Assembly (NCBI GenBank): GCA_934754655.1 | Contig: CAKVIC010000020.1 | Location: forward strand, 1-13,053 | DNA from: an uncultured Candidatus Melainabacteria bacterium | Lineage (GTDB): Bacteria > Cyanobacteriota > Vampirovibrionia > Gastranaerophilales > Gastranaerophilaceae | Direction: 5' to 3' | Length of the DNA stretch: 13,053 bases | Shown: positions 6,060 through 12,735 of the stretch, in pieces | How the letters are laid out: each line of letters begins with the position of its first letter | How positions within the stretch are numbered: position 1 is the stretch's first letter | Notes under the pieces: model-generated | Told to the model about the DNA's origin: nothing | Databases searched by the model: none | The model's input: only the letters and a program-made list of their open reading frames with translations | Program-made: the position numbers and the translations under genes

Positions 6060-7793
6060 TTATTCACAAACGCTTGCGAGCAACATATTTATTTCTGAAA
6101 TCAAATCTTCGTTTTTAGTTTTAACTGCGTTAACCAAAGATTTTTTCAACAAGGTTCTTGCTTTATTTGGGCTATTAAATTCAATCATTAATTCCGCTGC
6201 TGATTTATAATTCTCTGCAATCTCCTCTGGTGAATTTGATTTTTCATAGTTTTTTACTGCTTCTGCATAATATCTTAGTGCCTTATCTTTTTTTCTAAAT
6301 TGAACACAAGCGTCAGCAGTGTTTGATAAAACATAACCTTTCATATTGTTATCATCAGTTTGTTCTATAAGTTTTTTGGCAATATCATAATATTCAAAAG
6401 CGTATTCATTATATTTATCAGTAAAAATATTTGCAATTTTTGTTAAAGAATCTGATTGACCAATTAAATCATCAGTATTTCCGGCATAAGACACTGAAGT
6501 TATATAATGCTCCAGCGCCGGCTCAACTTGGTTTACGTCATCATAAATTTGCGCCATAGAAAAATGCGCACGTGATTTTACGCTTGTATCAGTCGTGTAT
6601 TGCAAAGATTTATTATAGCTATTTAAAGCTTGCACTACAAAATCATTGTCATCATAAATTTTGCCAATTTCTAAACAAATTCTTGATTGAGTTTCGCTGT
6701 CTTTTAACTCACCGGCTCTATTGAAAGCTTCTTTAAAAATTGACATTGCTTTTTGCGGATTGTTCATAAACGCTTGTTTTTTAGCCTCTACAAACAATGA
6801 ACGTAATCTTGTATCTTGTGGAATTATTGTTATATTAGGTCTTTTTGAAATTTTTTGTTTTGCACTGATAAATTCTTCTTCTAAACTTTGCGGTGCAACT
6901 TCAATTTCTTCGTATTTAGGTGCTTCAACTTTTTCTTCAACTATATTTTGTTGAGAAATTTCAGGAGCTTTAGCTTCTTGTGAAGAAGTTTCTTGCGAAT
7001 TGTTAATTTGATTTTCAACATTTTGAGTTTGGTTTTGTTGACGGTTATTATCAAATTGAACAGCAAAATTTGGATTCAATTCTTGCTCATTATAATCATA
7101 ATTTATTCTTTGTAAAAATAAAGCGTCAAGCCAATTTTGAACAACTTTTGATTCTTTATTCAAGGTTTCTGAGATATATTTATCTAATAATGACGCTGCA
7201 ATTTTTAAATTACTTTGTACTAAATTAACCGGTGCATTAGGCTTTTTGACGTGTTGTTCAACAATTTGCAAGTATCTGTTAACATTTTCTTCAATCTCCG
7301 CAGGTGTTGCAATCGCTTTCATTGTGTTTCTAAAATCGCGTAAAATTTGTGCAATATTAACTTTATTGCTTTTTGCATTAAGCGGACTTAACGCTTGATT
7401 ATTTGCAGGTGCTTGCTGTGGAATAGTTTGATATCCACTTTGTGCTTGTAATGCTTGGTATTGTTGAGGGTTAACTTGGTTATATTGCATATTTTGTGGA
7501 CGAACTTGTCCTGCTTGTGCGTTTTGAGCTCCTTGTGGTTGAACTGGTTGACCTTGTGGAAATGCACGTTTTGCAGGCGCATAATAAGGAATCTCGGCGC
7601 GAGGAGTAGCTTGTACCATATCTGAAGCACGACCGCGCGCAACAACTTGTCTGTTTTGTTGTTGATTTTGTTGGCGCTCTTGACCTTGAGAGTTATGACC
7701 GTCTTTATCAGTACTCTCATTACCTGCGTTATAATTGCCATTTCCTCTTTGTGGATAAGGATTTGGGCGTATTGTGTTCATTGTGTTAAACAA
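6060..7793 (-). CDS. TPR-repeat protein with Gln/Asn-rich N-terminus
   Basis: This 577-residue protein is probably a scaffold; its partners are unknown. Residues 1-140 are low-complexity, rich in Gln, Asn, Pro and Gly, and look disordered. Residues about 140-238 form a compact helical segment (NIAQILRDFRNTMKAIATPAEI and on). A second disordered Gln/Glu-rich linker runs to about 320. From about 331 to 575 there are roughly six TPR-like helical pairs of about 40 residues (for example ALNSYNKSLQY, ALEHYITSVSY, ALRYYAEAVKNYEK). There is no signal peptide, membrane segment or enzymatic motif. I take the TTG at 7793 because AAGGA lies eight bases upstream; the ATG four codons later (7781) has no site at a usable distance. 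It is divergent from the lipoprotein gene. Confidence 0.85.
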   Translation of the reverse strand: MFNTMNTIRPNPYPQRGNGNYNAGNESTDKDGHNSQGQERQQNQQQNRQVVARGRASDMVQATPRAEIPYYAPAKRAFPQGQPVQPQGAQNAQAGQVRPQNMQYNQVNPQQYQALQAQSGYQTIPQQAPANNQALSPLNAKSNKVNIAQILRDFRNTMKAIATPAEIEENVNRYLQIVEQHVKKPNAPVNLVQSNLKIAASLLDKYISETLNKESKVVQNWLDALFLQRINYDYNEQELNPNFAVQFDNNRQQNQTQNVENQINNSQETSSQEAKAPEISQQNIVEEKVEAPKYEEIEVAPQSLEEEFISAKQKISKRPNITIIPQDTRLRSLFVEAKKQAFMNNPQKAMSIFKEAFNRAGELKDSETQSRICLEIGKIYDDNDFVVQALNSYNKSLQYTTDTSVKSRAHFSMAQIYDDVNQVEPALEHYITSVSYAGNTDDLIGQSDSLTKIANIFTDKYNEYAFEYYDIAKKLIEQTDDNNMKGYVLSNTADACVQFRKKDKALRYYAEAVKNYEKSNSPEEIAENYKSAAELMIEFNSPNKARTLLKKSLVNAVKTKNEDLISEINMLLASVCE

Positions 7794-7801
7794 GATTACC
7801 G

Positions 7802-7810
7802 TCCTTCCTT
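7802..7810 (-). promoter_or_regulatory. Shine-Dalgarno favouring a TTG start
   Basis: The minus strand reads AAGGAAGGA here. The nearer AAGGA ends eight bases before TTG at 7793 and twenty bases before ATG at 7781, so it fits the TTG codon much better. A perfect short palindrome, ACGAT-TT-ATCGT, lies directly upstream at 7811-7822. It could be an operator or mRNA hairpin next to the ribosome site, though it is short enough to be chance. Confidence 0.5.
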
Positions 7811-7910
7811 ACGATTTATCGTCATTTAACTAAAATTCTTTAATAACTGGCGAAAAAATCATACGTTTGTACGATATTTTTTTAATGATTTGTTTACAAA
7901 AATCAAAATT

Positions 7911-7939
7911 TTAACATTTTGCAAAATTTAATATATAAT
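7911..7939 (+). promoter_or_regulatory. Near-consensus promoter of the lipoprotein gene
   Basis: TTAACA (7911-7916), a 17-base spacer and a perfect TATAAT (7934-7939) form a strong sigma-70-type promoter. Transcription would start about seven bases downstream, near 7946-7947, which is the A of the ATG at 7947. An upstream ATG at 7938 overlaps the -10 box itself and would not be in this transcript. Confidence 0.7.
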
Positions 7940-7946
7940 GAATTTA

Positions 7947-9158
7947 ATGAAAAGAATTTTTGCAATACTTTTAGTTTTGATAATGTTTTTATCCGGATGT
8001 GCAAAAAATAGCGCAAATCCTAAAATTGTTATATTTTGGACATTGCAAATGGGAGATTTTGCACCTTATATTAATTCAATTATTCAAAATTATGAAAATG
8101 AACATAAGAATATTCGAATAAAATGGGTTGATGTTCCTTTCTCTGAAGGTGAAAAACGCACATTGGCTGCGGTTATGACAGATTTTCCACCTGATTTAAT
8201 AAATTTAAACCCTGATTTTTCAGCGATATTAGCACAAAAAGGTACTTTGTGGAAAATTGATGAAACTAAGCTTTTTGATTTTAATCAAGAAATTGTTCAG
8301 GCGATGAAATATAATGGCGAAAGTTATTCAATTCCTTGGTATGCAACAAGCGCAATAACTATTTATAATAAAGATTTGTTCAATAAATCCGGCTTATTAA
8401 GATTGCCAAAAACTTATGATGAATTAGCGGCAGTTGCTGAAAAAATTAAAGCAAATACAGGCGCTTATGCTTATTTACCAACGATTACAGAAAATGATAC
8501 CATGCTTAAGATTATGAATAAGTATGGAATTTCAGAAATTTCAGATTATAACAGTGCTAAAAGTATTAAGTTGTTTAATATGTTCAAAAAAATGTATCAA
8601 AACGATTTAATTCCAGCTGAATCAATAACTTTGACTCACCGAGAAGCGCTTGAACAATATATGGCTGGCAAAATTGTTTTTTATCAAGGCGGTGCAAATT
8701 TTTTGAATATGATAAAAGAAAATGCACCAAAAATTTATGAACAAACTGATGTGGCTGAACAAATTAAAGGAAGTGTTGGGCAAAATGATTTTTCTGTAAT
8801 GAATTTTGTTATTCCGCTAAAAGCAAAAAATAAGCAGGAAGCACTTGATTTTTGTTTGTATTTAACAAACGAAGAAAATCAATTAGAGCTTGCTAAAATG
8901 ACAAATATTATTACAACAAATGAGAATGCTTTAAACGATGAGTTTTATAATGATAAAACGGATTTGGTTGCAAAAGCGCGTTCAATTAGCGCAAAACAAA
9001 TTAATCGAATAACTCCGCAAGTGGTACAGCGTAGAAACCAAAAAGAGATAAATTTTCAAATAAATTCGGCTGTGCAATCGGCTTTGTTGAACAAAGATAG
9101 CGTTGAAAACCTTGTGGAAAGTCTTTATAAAAACTGTGAAAAACTTGATGTTGATTAA
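7947..9158 (+). CDS. Sugar-type ABC solute-binding lipoprotein
   Basis: Probably a membrane-anchored substrate-binding protein of extracellular solute-binding family 1 (MalE/UgpB type), delivering a sugar or similar solute to an ABC permease. The 403-residue protein starts MKRIFAILLVLIMFLSGC, a lipoprotein signal with lipobox LSGC and lipidated Cys18. The mature part opens with IVIFWTLQMGDFAPYINSII. It later has the hinge motif IPWYATSAITIYNKDLF (129-145) followed by PKTYDELAAVAEKIK, both typical of the family. I start at ATG 7947, not 7938, because 7938 overlaps the -10 box. There is no ribosome binding site before either ATG, so the message is probably leaderless. No permease or ATPase gene adjoins it, so its transporter must be elsewhere. 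The substrate cannot be inferred. Confidence 0.88.
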   Translation: MKRIFAILLVLIMFLSGCAKNSANPKIVIFWTLQMGDFAPYINSIIQNYENEHKNIRIKWVDVPFSEGEKRTLAAVMTDFPPDLINLNPDFSAILAQKGTLWKIDETKLFDFNQEIVQAMKYNGESYSIPWYATSAITIYNKDLFNKSGLLRLPKTYDELAAVAEKIKANTGAYAYLPTITENDTMLKIMNKYGISEISDYNSAKSIKLFNMFKKMYQNDLIPAESITLTHREALEQYMAGKIVFYQGGANFLNMIKENAPKIYEQTDVAEQIKGSVGQNDFSVMNFVIPLKAKNKQEALDFCLYLTNEENQLELAKMTNIITTNENALNDEFYNDKTDLVAKARSISAKQINRITPQVVQRRNQKEINFQINSAVQSALLNKDSVENLVESLYKNCEKLDVD

Positions 9159-9210
9159 TTATTTAATATTAAAATTGAAATATTTGTAGTGAAAATTTTG
9201 ATTAATAAAC

Positions 9211-9241
9211 AAAAAGAAAGTCTTGCATGTTCTGCAAGACT
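9211..9241 (-). terminator. Intrinsic terminator of the small RNA
   Basis: Perfect 9-bp stem AGTCTTGCA/TGCAAGACT (9219-9227 with 9233-9241) and a five-base loop. On the minus strand the stem is followed by TTCTTTTTG. On the plus strand it is followed by CAAAAATATA, so it is not a good terminator for the lipoprotein gene. Confidence 0.75.
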
Positions 9242-9262
9242 CAAAAATATACATTTACCCCA
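9211..9262 (-). ncRNA. Candidate small RNA, about 50 nt
   Basis: On the minus strand a strong promoter (9297-9268) predicts a transcript start near 9261-9262. An intrinsic terminator (stem 9241-9219, then a T-rich tail) ends it near 9211. The product would be about 50 nt: a single-stranded 5' part beginning GGGGTAAATG and a terminator hairpin. There is no gene on this strand for at least 900 bases to the right, so the unit is self-contained rather than the end of an operon. An ATG follows GGGG by three bases and opens a roughly 30-codon frame (MYIFESCRTCKTFF and on), but that frame runs through and past the terminator, so a peptide is less likely. I do not recognise the RNA; the conserved core of cyanobacterial Yfr1 is absent. 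It is inferred from signals only. Confidence 0.5.
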
Positions 9263-9267
9263 ATAAT

Positions 9268-9297
9268 TTTATATCACACATAAATATCACTTGTCAA
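9268..9297 (-). promoter_or_regulatory. Strong promoter for the small RNA
   Basis: The minus strand shows a perfect TTGACA (9297 down to 9292), an 18-base spacer, and TATAAA (9273 down to 9268) preceded directly by TGA, which is an extended -10. This is among the best sigma-70-like promoters in the window, and it faces no annotated gene. Confidence 0.6.
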
Positions 9298-9508
9298 GTA
9301 CTATAAAAATGATTGTGTAATTATCGCGTGACACTTGTTTTAGCCGCTTAAAATTTGTTTAATGTCGATAATTAAGAAATGTTTGACAAATTGTTGTTTT
9401 TTTTATTTTTTTGCATCTTTTAAAATCAACTATATGAAGGTTTGATTTTTTTAAAATTATTATTAAACTAATCATGTAATAATGTAGTCCAACACAAGGA
9501 GATATATT
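9298..9508. other. AT-rich upstream region of the EF-hand gene
   Basis: No gene is visible. At 9422-9449 an AT-only-like 8-bp inverted repeat (AAAATCAA/TTGATTTT, loop 12) is followed by a short T-run, a weak hairpin at best. A possible extended -10 (TG, one base, AATAAT at 9475-9483) lies about 26 bases before the EF-hand start and lacks a recognisable -35. AAGGAG sits seven bases before the ATG at 9509. Confidence 0.4.
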
Positions 9509-10060
9509 ATGAGTAAACGTTTAGATGGTACTTCAATGTTCACGGGGATAAATTCTGGATTCCAAAATACATTTGCGCAACTTTCTGGGCAATATTCTGA
9601 TGGAATAACATTAGAAAATTTAACAAAATCTTTTTCAAATTCAACTTTTGCAACGAATCCTTATGGTGCAACTTTTGCTTCATATCTGACAAACAATTTT
9701 TCTCAACTTGATTCTGATGGAGATGGAAAAATTTCTGCAACAGAAATTCAAAACCTTATGTCACAAATGGCGCAACAAGGTTTGACAAGAGAACAAATTT
9801 CTTCGCTCGGCGGTATTAATGGCATGAGTTCTTCATTGCAAGAAACTGTTCTTAATCATTTTGATGATATTGACAAAAACCATGACGGAAAAGTTACTAA
9901 TCAAGAAATTCAAGCTTATGGCGTTGAATCTGATATTGAAAAACGCAAAATTGAAGATAGAAATCGTTTAGTTAATAACATGTCTATGTATTATGATGTT
10001 GATGATAAGTATGAAGGAAGCCTTTTAGACTATAGGTATTTAGATGATGATAATACATAA
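9509..10060 (+). CDS. Two-EF-hand calcium-binding protein
   Basis: This 183-residue protein has two canonical EF-hand loops. DSDGDGKISATE (68-79) and DKNHDGKVTNQE (122-133) each have Asp/Asn at the coordinating positions, Gly at position 6 and Glu at position 12, so calcium binding is likely. Each loop has flanking helix-like sequence (for example ATFASYLTNNFSQL before loop 1 and ETVLNHFDDI before loop 2). The 42 residues between loops are longer than in a tight calmodulin-like pair. There is no signal peptide or membrane segment, so it is probably cytoplasmic unless exported by another route. The N-terminal 55 residues are Ser/Gly/Phe-rich and unassigned. A strong AAGGAG ribosome site precedes the ATG and a terminator follows, so it is a single-gene unit. 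Its role could be calcium sensing or buffering. Confidence 0.85.
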   Translation: MSKRLDGTSMFTGINSGFQNTFAQLSGQYSDGITLENLTKSFSNSTFATNPYGATFASYLTNNFSQLDSDGDGKISATEIQNLMSQMAQQGLTREQISSLGGINGMSSSLQETVLNHFDDIDKNHDGKVTNQEIQAYGVESDIEKRKIEDRNRLVNNMSMYYDVDDKYEGSLLDYRYLDDDNT

Positions 10061-10117
10061 ATTTTAATAACTTAATCTTAAATAGTCATACATTAGGAAA
10101 AGGGAACACTAAAAATT

Positions 10118-10150
10118 GACCGACAAACAGCTTGTCGGTCTTTTAATTTT
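10118..10150. terminator. Bidirectional intrinsic terminator
   Basis: Perfect 9-bp GC-containing stem GACCGACAA/TTGTCGGTC (10118-10126 with 10132-10140) and loop ACAGC. It is followed on the plus strand by TTTTAATTTT, and on the minus strand by AATTTTTAG. It lies between two converging genes and can end both the EF-hand transcript and the glyA-wecA operon. Confidence 0.9.
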
Positions 10151-10173
10151 ATATTTATACTTATATTTTTATT

Positions 10174-11250
10174 TTATTCTTTATGTTCGTTTTCTTTCGG
10201 TAATTCATCAGGATTATGTTTTGTTAAAACGCTTACAATACTTAAAACAATCATTATTAAAATTAAAACAGCAATGTAGGCAAAATAATGTTTTAAAGTT
10301 CCTGTAAAATAAGTTGCAATTGCTCCGCCGACAATCGCTACAGAAGTTAATATTGCAACTGTTTTCTTTTGTGAAAAACCGGCTTTCAAGAGTTTGTGGT
10401 GAATATGTTCCGCATCAGCTACAAAAGGTGATTTCCCTTTCATAATTCGTCTTAAGCTTGAGTATGTGATATCCATAATCGGAACTGCTAAAACGACAAA
10501 TGGGAGTAATATTGCAAGCGTTGCCCCTTTCATCACTCCGGCAATAGATAATGTTGCAAGCAAAAATCCTGCAAATAAAGCGCCGGAATCTCCCATAAAG
10601 ATTTTTGCAGGATTAAAATTGAAAGTTAAAAATGCTAACATTGAACCTGCTAAAATAAATCCTATTAAAGTTGTCATTGGCTGTGCCGGAGTCATAGAAG
10701 CCGCAATCAAAGCAAGCGTTATAGAATTTACTGTAATAACAGAGCCAGCCAAACCGTCCACACCGTCAATAAAGTTTACAGCATTTGAAATTCCGACAAT
10801 CCATAAAACTGTTATGGGATAAGAAAACACACCAAGATTTATAGCGTTTCCAAAAGGGTTGAAAATTGTGTCAATTTTTACCCCCAAAAGATAAACGATT
10901 GTAGCTATTGAAAGTTGTATAACAAGCTTAAATTTTGCATCTAAATTATATACATCATCAATTAGCCCTAATAAAAACATAAGCGAACCGCCAAGCAATA
11001 TGCCTGAAAGCAAACTGCCGTAAGGATAATAACTTAATAACACAAGAAAAAAGAAGGTTAATATTGAACTTGTCCAAATAGCAACACCGCCTAAACGCGA
11101 AATCGGGTTTTTATGAATTTTTCTTGCATTTGGAATATCAACCAATCCTTCTTTTTGAGAAAAATCAATCACAAAAGGAACGATGAAAACTCCCAATAAG
11201 TAAGAGATAAACGCCCCTAAAATATGTGCTTGTGTTAATTTTATTATCAT
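10174..11250 (-). CDS. wecA: Undecaprenyl-phosphate sugar-1-P transferase (WecA/TagO)
   Basis: It loads a sugar phosphate, usually GlcNAc-1-P, from its UDP form onto undecaprenyl phosphate at the cytoplasmic membrane. This starts O-antigen, common-antigen or teichoic-acid-like glycans. The 358-residue protein has about eleven hydrophobic segments. Family motifs in order: RKIHKNPISRLGG (43-55), the Asp pair LGLIDDVYNL (94-103), NAVNFIDGVDGLAG (156-169), NFNPAKIFMGDSGA (211-224) and AEHIHHKLL (280-288). The HIHH motif, in place of HHHFE, assigns it to WecA/TagO rather than MraY. The ATG at 11250 has AAGGA nine bases upstream. glyA ends 18 bases before it, so the two form an operon. The exact sugar and glycan are not determinable, so the symbol is by family. 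Confidence 0.9.
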   Translation of the reverse strand: MIIKLTQAHILGAFISYLLGVFIVPFVIDFSQKEGLVDIPNARKIHKNPISRLGGVAIWTSSILTFFFLVLLSYYPYGSLLSGILLGGSLMFLLGLIDDVYNLDAKFKLVIQLSIATIVYLLGVKIDTIFNPFGNAINLGVFSYPITVLWIVGISNAVNFIDGVDGLAGSVITVNSITLALIAASMTPAQPMTTLIGFILAGSMLAFLTFNFNPAKIFMGDSGALFAGFLLATLSIAGVMKGATLAILLPFVVLAVPIMDITYSSLRRIMKGKSPFVADAEHIHHKLLKAGFSQKKTVAILTSVAIVGGAIATYFTGTLKHYFAYIAVLILIMIVLSIVSVLTKHNPDELPKENEHKE

Positions 11251-11268
11251 TTTACGTAATCCTTTATA

Positions 11269-12510
11269 TTAATAAAGCGGATATTTTTTGCAAAGCGCTA
11301 AAGATTCTAATCTTAATTTTTCTAGAACTGTTTCATTATCAGAATTTTCGATTGCTTTTGCAATAATATTCGCAATTTGTTTCATATCTTCTTCTTTAAA
11401 TCCGCGAGTTGTCACGGCTGCACTGCCCAAACGGATACCGCTTGTTACGAACGGGCTTTGAGGGTCATTTGGAACAGTGTTTTTGTTGGCAGTAATTCCA
11501 ACTTTTTCTAAAACATTTGCCATATCTTTACCGGTTTTGCCGGTTTTTCTTAAATCCAATGTCATTAAATGATTTTCAGTCATTCCACCAACAATATCTA
11601 ATCCATTGTCAATAAGCCCTTGCGCTAAAGCTTTTGCGTTTTTCACAATTTGTTTAGCATATTCTTTAAATTCCGGACTCATCGCTTCTTTTAATGCGAT
11701 TGCTTTACCCGCAATAATATGTTCTAAAGGTCCGCCTTGACAGCCTGGAAATACAGCTTTGTCAACTGCTAATGCTAAATCTTCATCGCACATAATAATT
11801 CCGCCGCGAGGCCCTCTGAGTGTTTTATGAGTTGTAGTGGTTACAAAATGCGCATAACCAGCTGGAGATGGATGAACCCCACCTGCAATAAGCCCTGCAA
11901 TGTGCGCGATATCAGCTAATAAATATGCGCCAACTTCATCAGCTATTTCTCTAAACCTTTTAAAATCAATAATTTTAGAATAATTACTAGCACCGCAAAT
12001 TATTAATTTTGGTTTATGCTCTAATGCTTTTTGGCGAACATCTTCGTAATCAATATTGCCGTTTTCGTCAACACCGTAACTTTTTACATCAAAGAATAAA
12101 CCTGAAAAATTAACAGGAGAGCCGTGGCTTAAATGCCCACCGTTAGATAAGTCCATACCCAAAACTTTGTCACCGCATTTTAGAACAGACATAAATACAG
12201 CCATGTTAGCTTGTGCTCCAGAGTGTGGTTGAACATTTGCGTGAGCCATGTTAAATAATTTACAAGCGCGTTTTTGTGCTAATTCTTCAATTTTATCAAT
12301 AACTTCGCAGCCGTTGTAATAGCGTTTGTGGGGTTTACCTTCAGAATATTTGTTTGTCAAAACAGTACCGCAAGCTTCCATTACTGCTTTTGAAGTGAAA
12401 TTTTCACTTGCAATAAGTTCTATTGTATTTCTTTGACGTTCAAGTTCTTCGCCAATATATTCTGCAATTTCTGCATCAATTTTTTTAACATTTTCTAAAT
12501 CCATAAACAT
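11269..12510 (-). CDS. glyA: Serine hydroxymethyltransferase
   Basis: PLP enzyme that interconverts serine plus tetrahydrofolate with glycine plus methylene-tetrahydrofolate, supplying one-carbon units in the cytoplasm. The 413 residues match the usual bacterial length. The PLP-binding lysine is Lys229 in VTTTTHKTLRGPRGG. Other hallmarks are ELIASENFTS (31-40), NKYSEGKPHKRYY (53-65), QPHSGAQAN (94-102) and LADIAHIAGLIAGG (198-211). Two ATGs, 12510 and 12504, are both near purine-rich sites. I take 12510, with AAGGAG eight bases upstream, though the second remains possible. A good promoter lies just upstream with a short leader, so there is no room for a glycine riboswitch. wecA follows 18 bases later. 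Confidence 0.97.
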   Translation of the reverse strand: MFMDLENVKKIDAEIAEYIGEELERQRNTIELIASENFTSKAVMEACGTVLTNKYSEGKPHKRYYNGCEVIDKIEELAQKRACKLFNMAHANVQPHSGAQANMAVFMSVLKCGDKVLGMDLSNGGHLSHGSPVNFSGLFFDVKSYGVDENGNIDYEDVRQKALEHKPKLIICGASNYSKIIDFKRFREIADEVGAYLLADIAHIAGLIAGGVHPSPAGYAHFVTTTTHKTLRGPRGGIIMCDEDLALAVDKAVFPGCQGGPLEHIIAGKAIALKEAMSPEFKEYAKQIVKNAKALAQGLIDNGLDIVGGMTENHLMTLDLRKTGKTGKDMANVLEKVGITANKNTVPNDPQSPFVTSGIRLGSAAVTTRGFKEEDMKQIANIIAKAIENSDNETVLEKLRLESLALCKKYPLY

Positions 12511-12534
12511 ACTCCCCTCTCCTTTTTTTCATTA

Positions 12535-12563
12535 ATTATAAAAAAAAATAGATGATATTGCAA
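12535..12563 (-). promoter_or_regulatory. Promoter of the glyA-wecA operon
   Basis: The minus strand has TTGCAA (12563 down to 12558), a 17-base spacer that includes a T-run, and a perfect TATAAT (12540 down to 12535). The predicted start is near 12528, giving an 18-20 base leader that contains AAGGAG. Confidence 0.6.
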
Positions 12564-12659
12564 ACTTTTTATTTGGTTTTAATCTGAATAGAGGTGCGAG
12601 AAAATTAAACTTTTGTAGACGCTGAGTAAATATTTTATTTGTATTAATGAGGATGCAGA

Positions 12660-12692
12660 AAAAGTTGAAAAATGACAAATTTTTGAACTTTT
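12660..12692. repeat. AT-rich imperfect inverted repeat
   Basis: AAAAGTTGAAAAAT (12660-12673) pairs with ATTTTTGAACTTTT (12679-12692) across a five-base loop, with one mismatch. It sits between the glyA promoter and the GC-rich array. It could be a weak terminator or a remnant border of the repeat. Its AT-rich stem makes either function uncertain. Otherwise 12564-12735 shows no gene. Confidence 0.45.
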
Positions 12693-12735
12693 CTTGGTTA
12701 TTGGCGTTAAACGAGTTTGGGATTGCTTTTTCTAT

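Noticed and set aside
7938..7946. ATG at 7938 as the lipoprotein start
   Set aside because: It overlaps the last bases of the TATAAT box, has no ribosome site, and adds only MNL before a standard signal peptide.
9211..9262. Cyanobacterial Yfr1 small RNA
   Set aside because: Length and terminator are similar, but the conserved ACUCCUCACAC-type core is absent.
9422..9453. AAAATCAA/TTGATTTT hairpin with T-run as a terminator or attenuator
   Set aside because: The stem is almost all A-T with a 12-base loop, too weak to claim as functional.
12511..12600. Glycine riboswitch upstream of glyA
   Set aside because: The promoter leaves a leader of only about 20 bases, too short for an aptamer.
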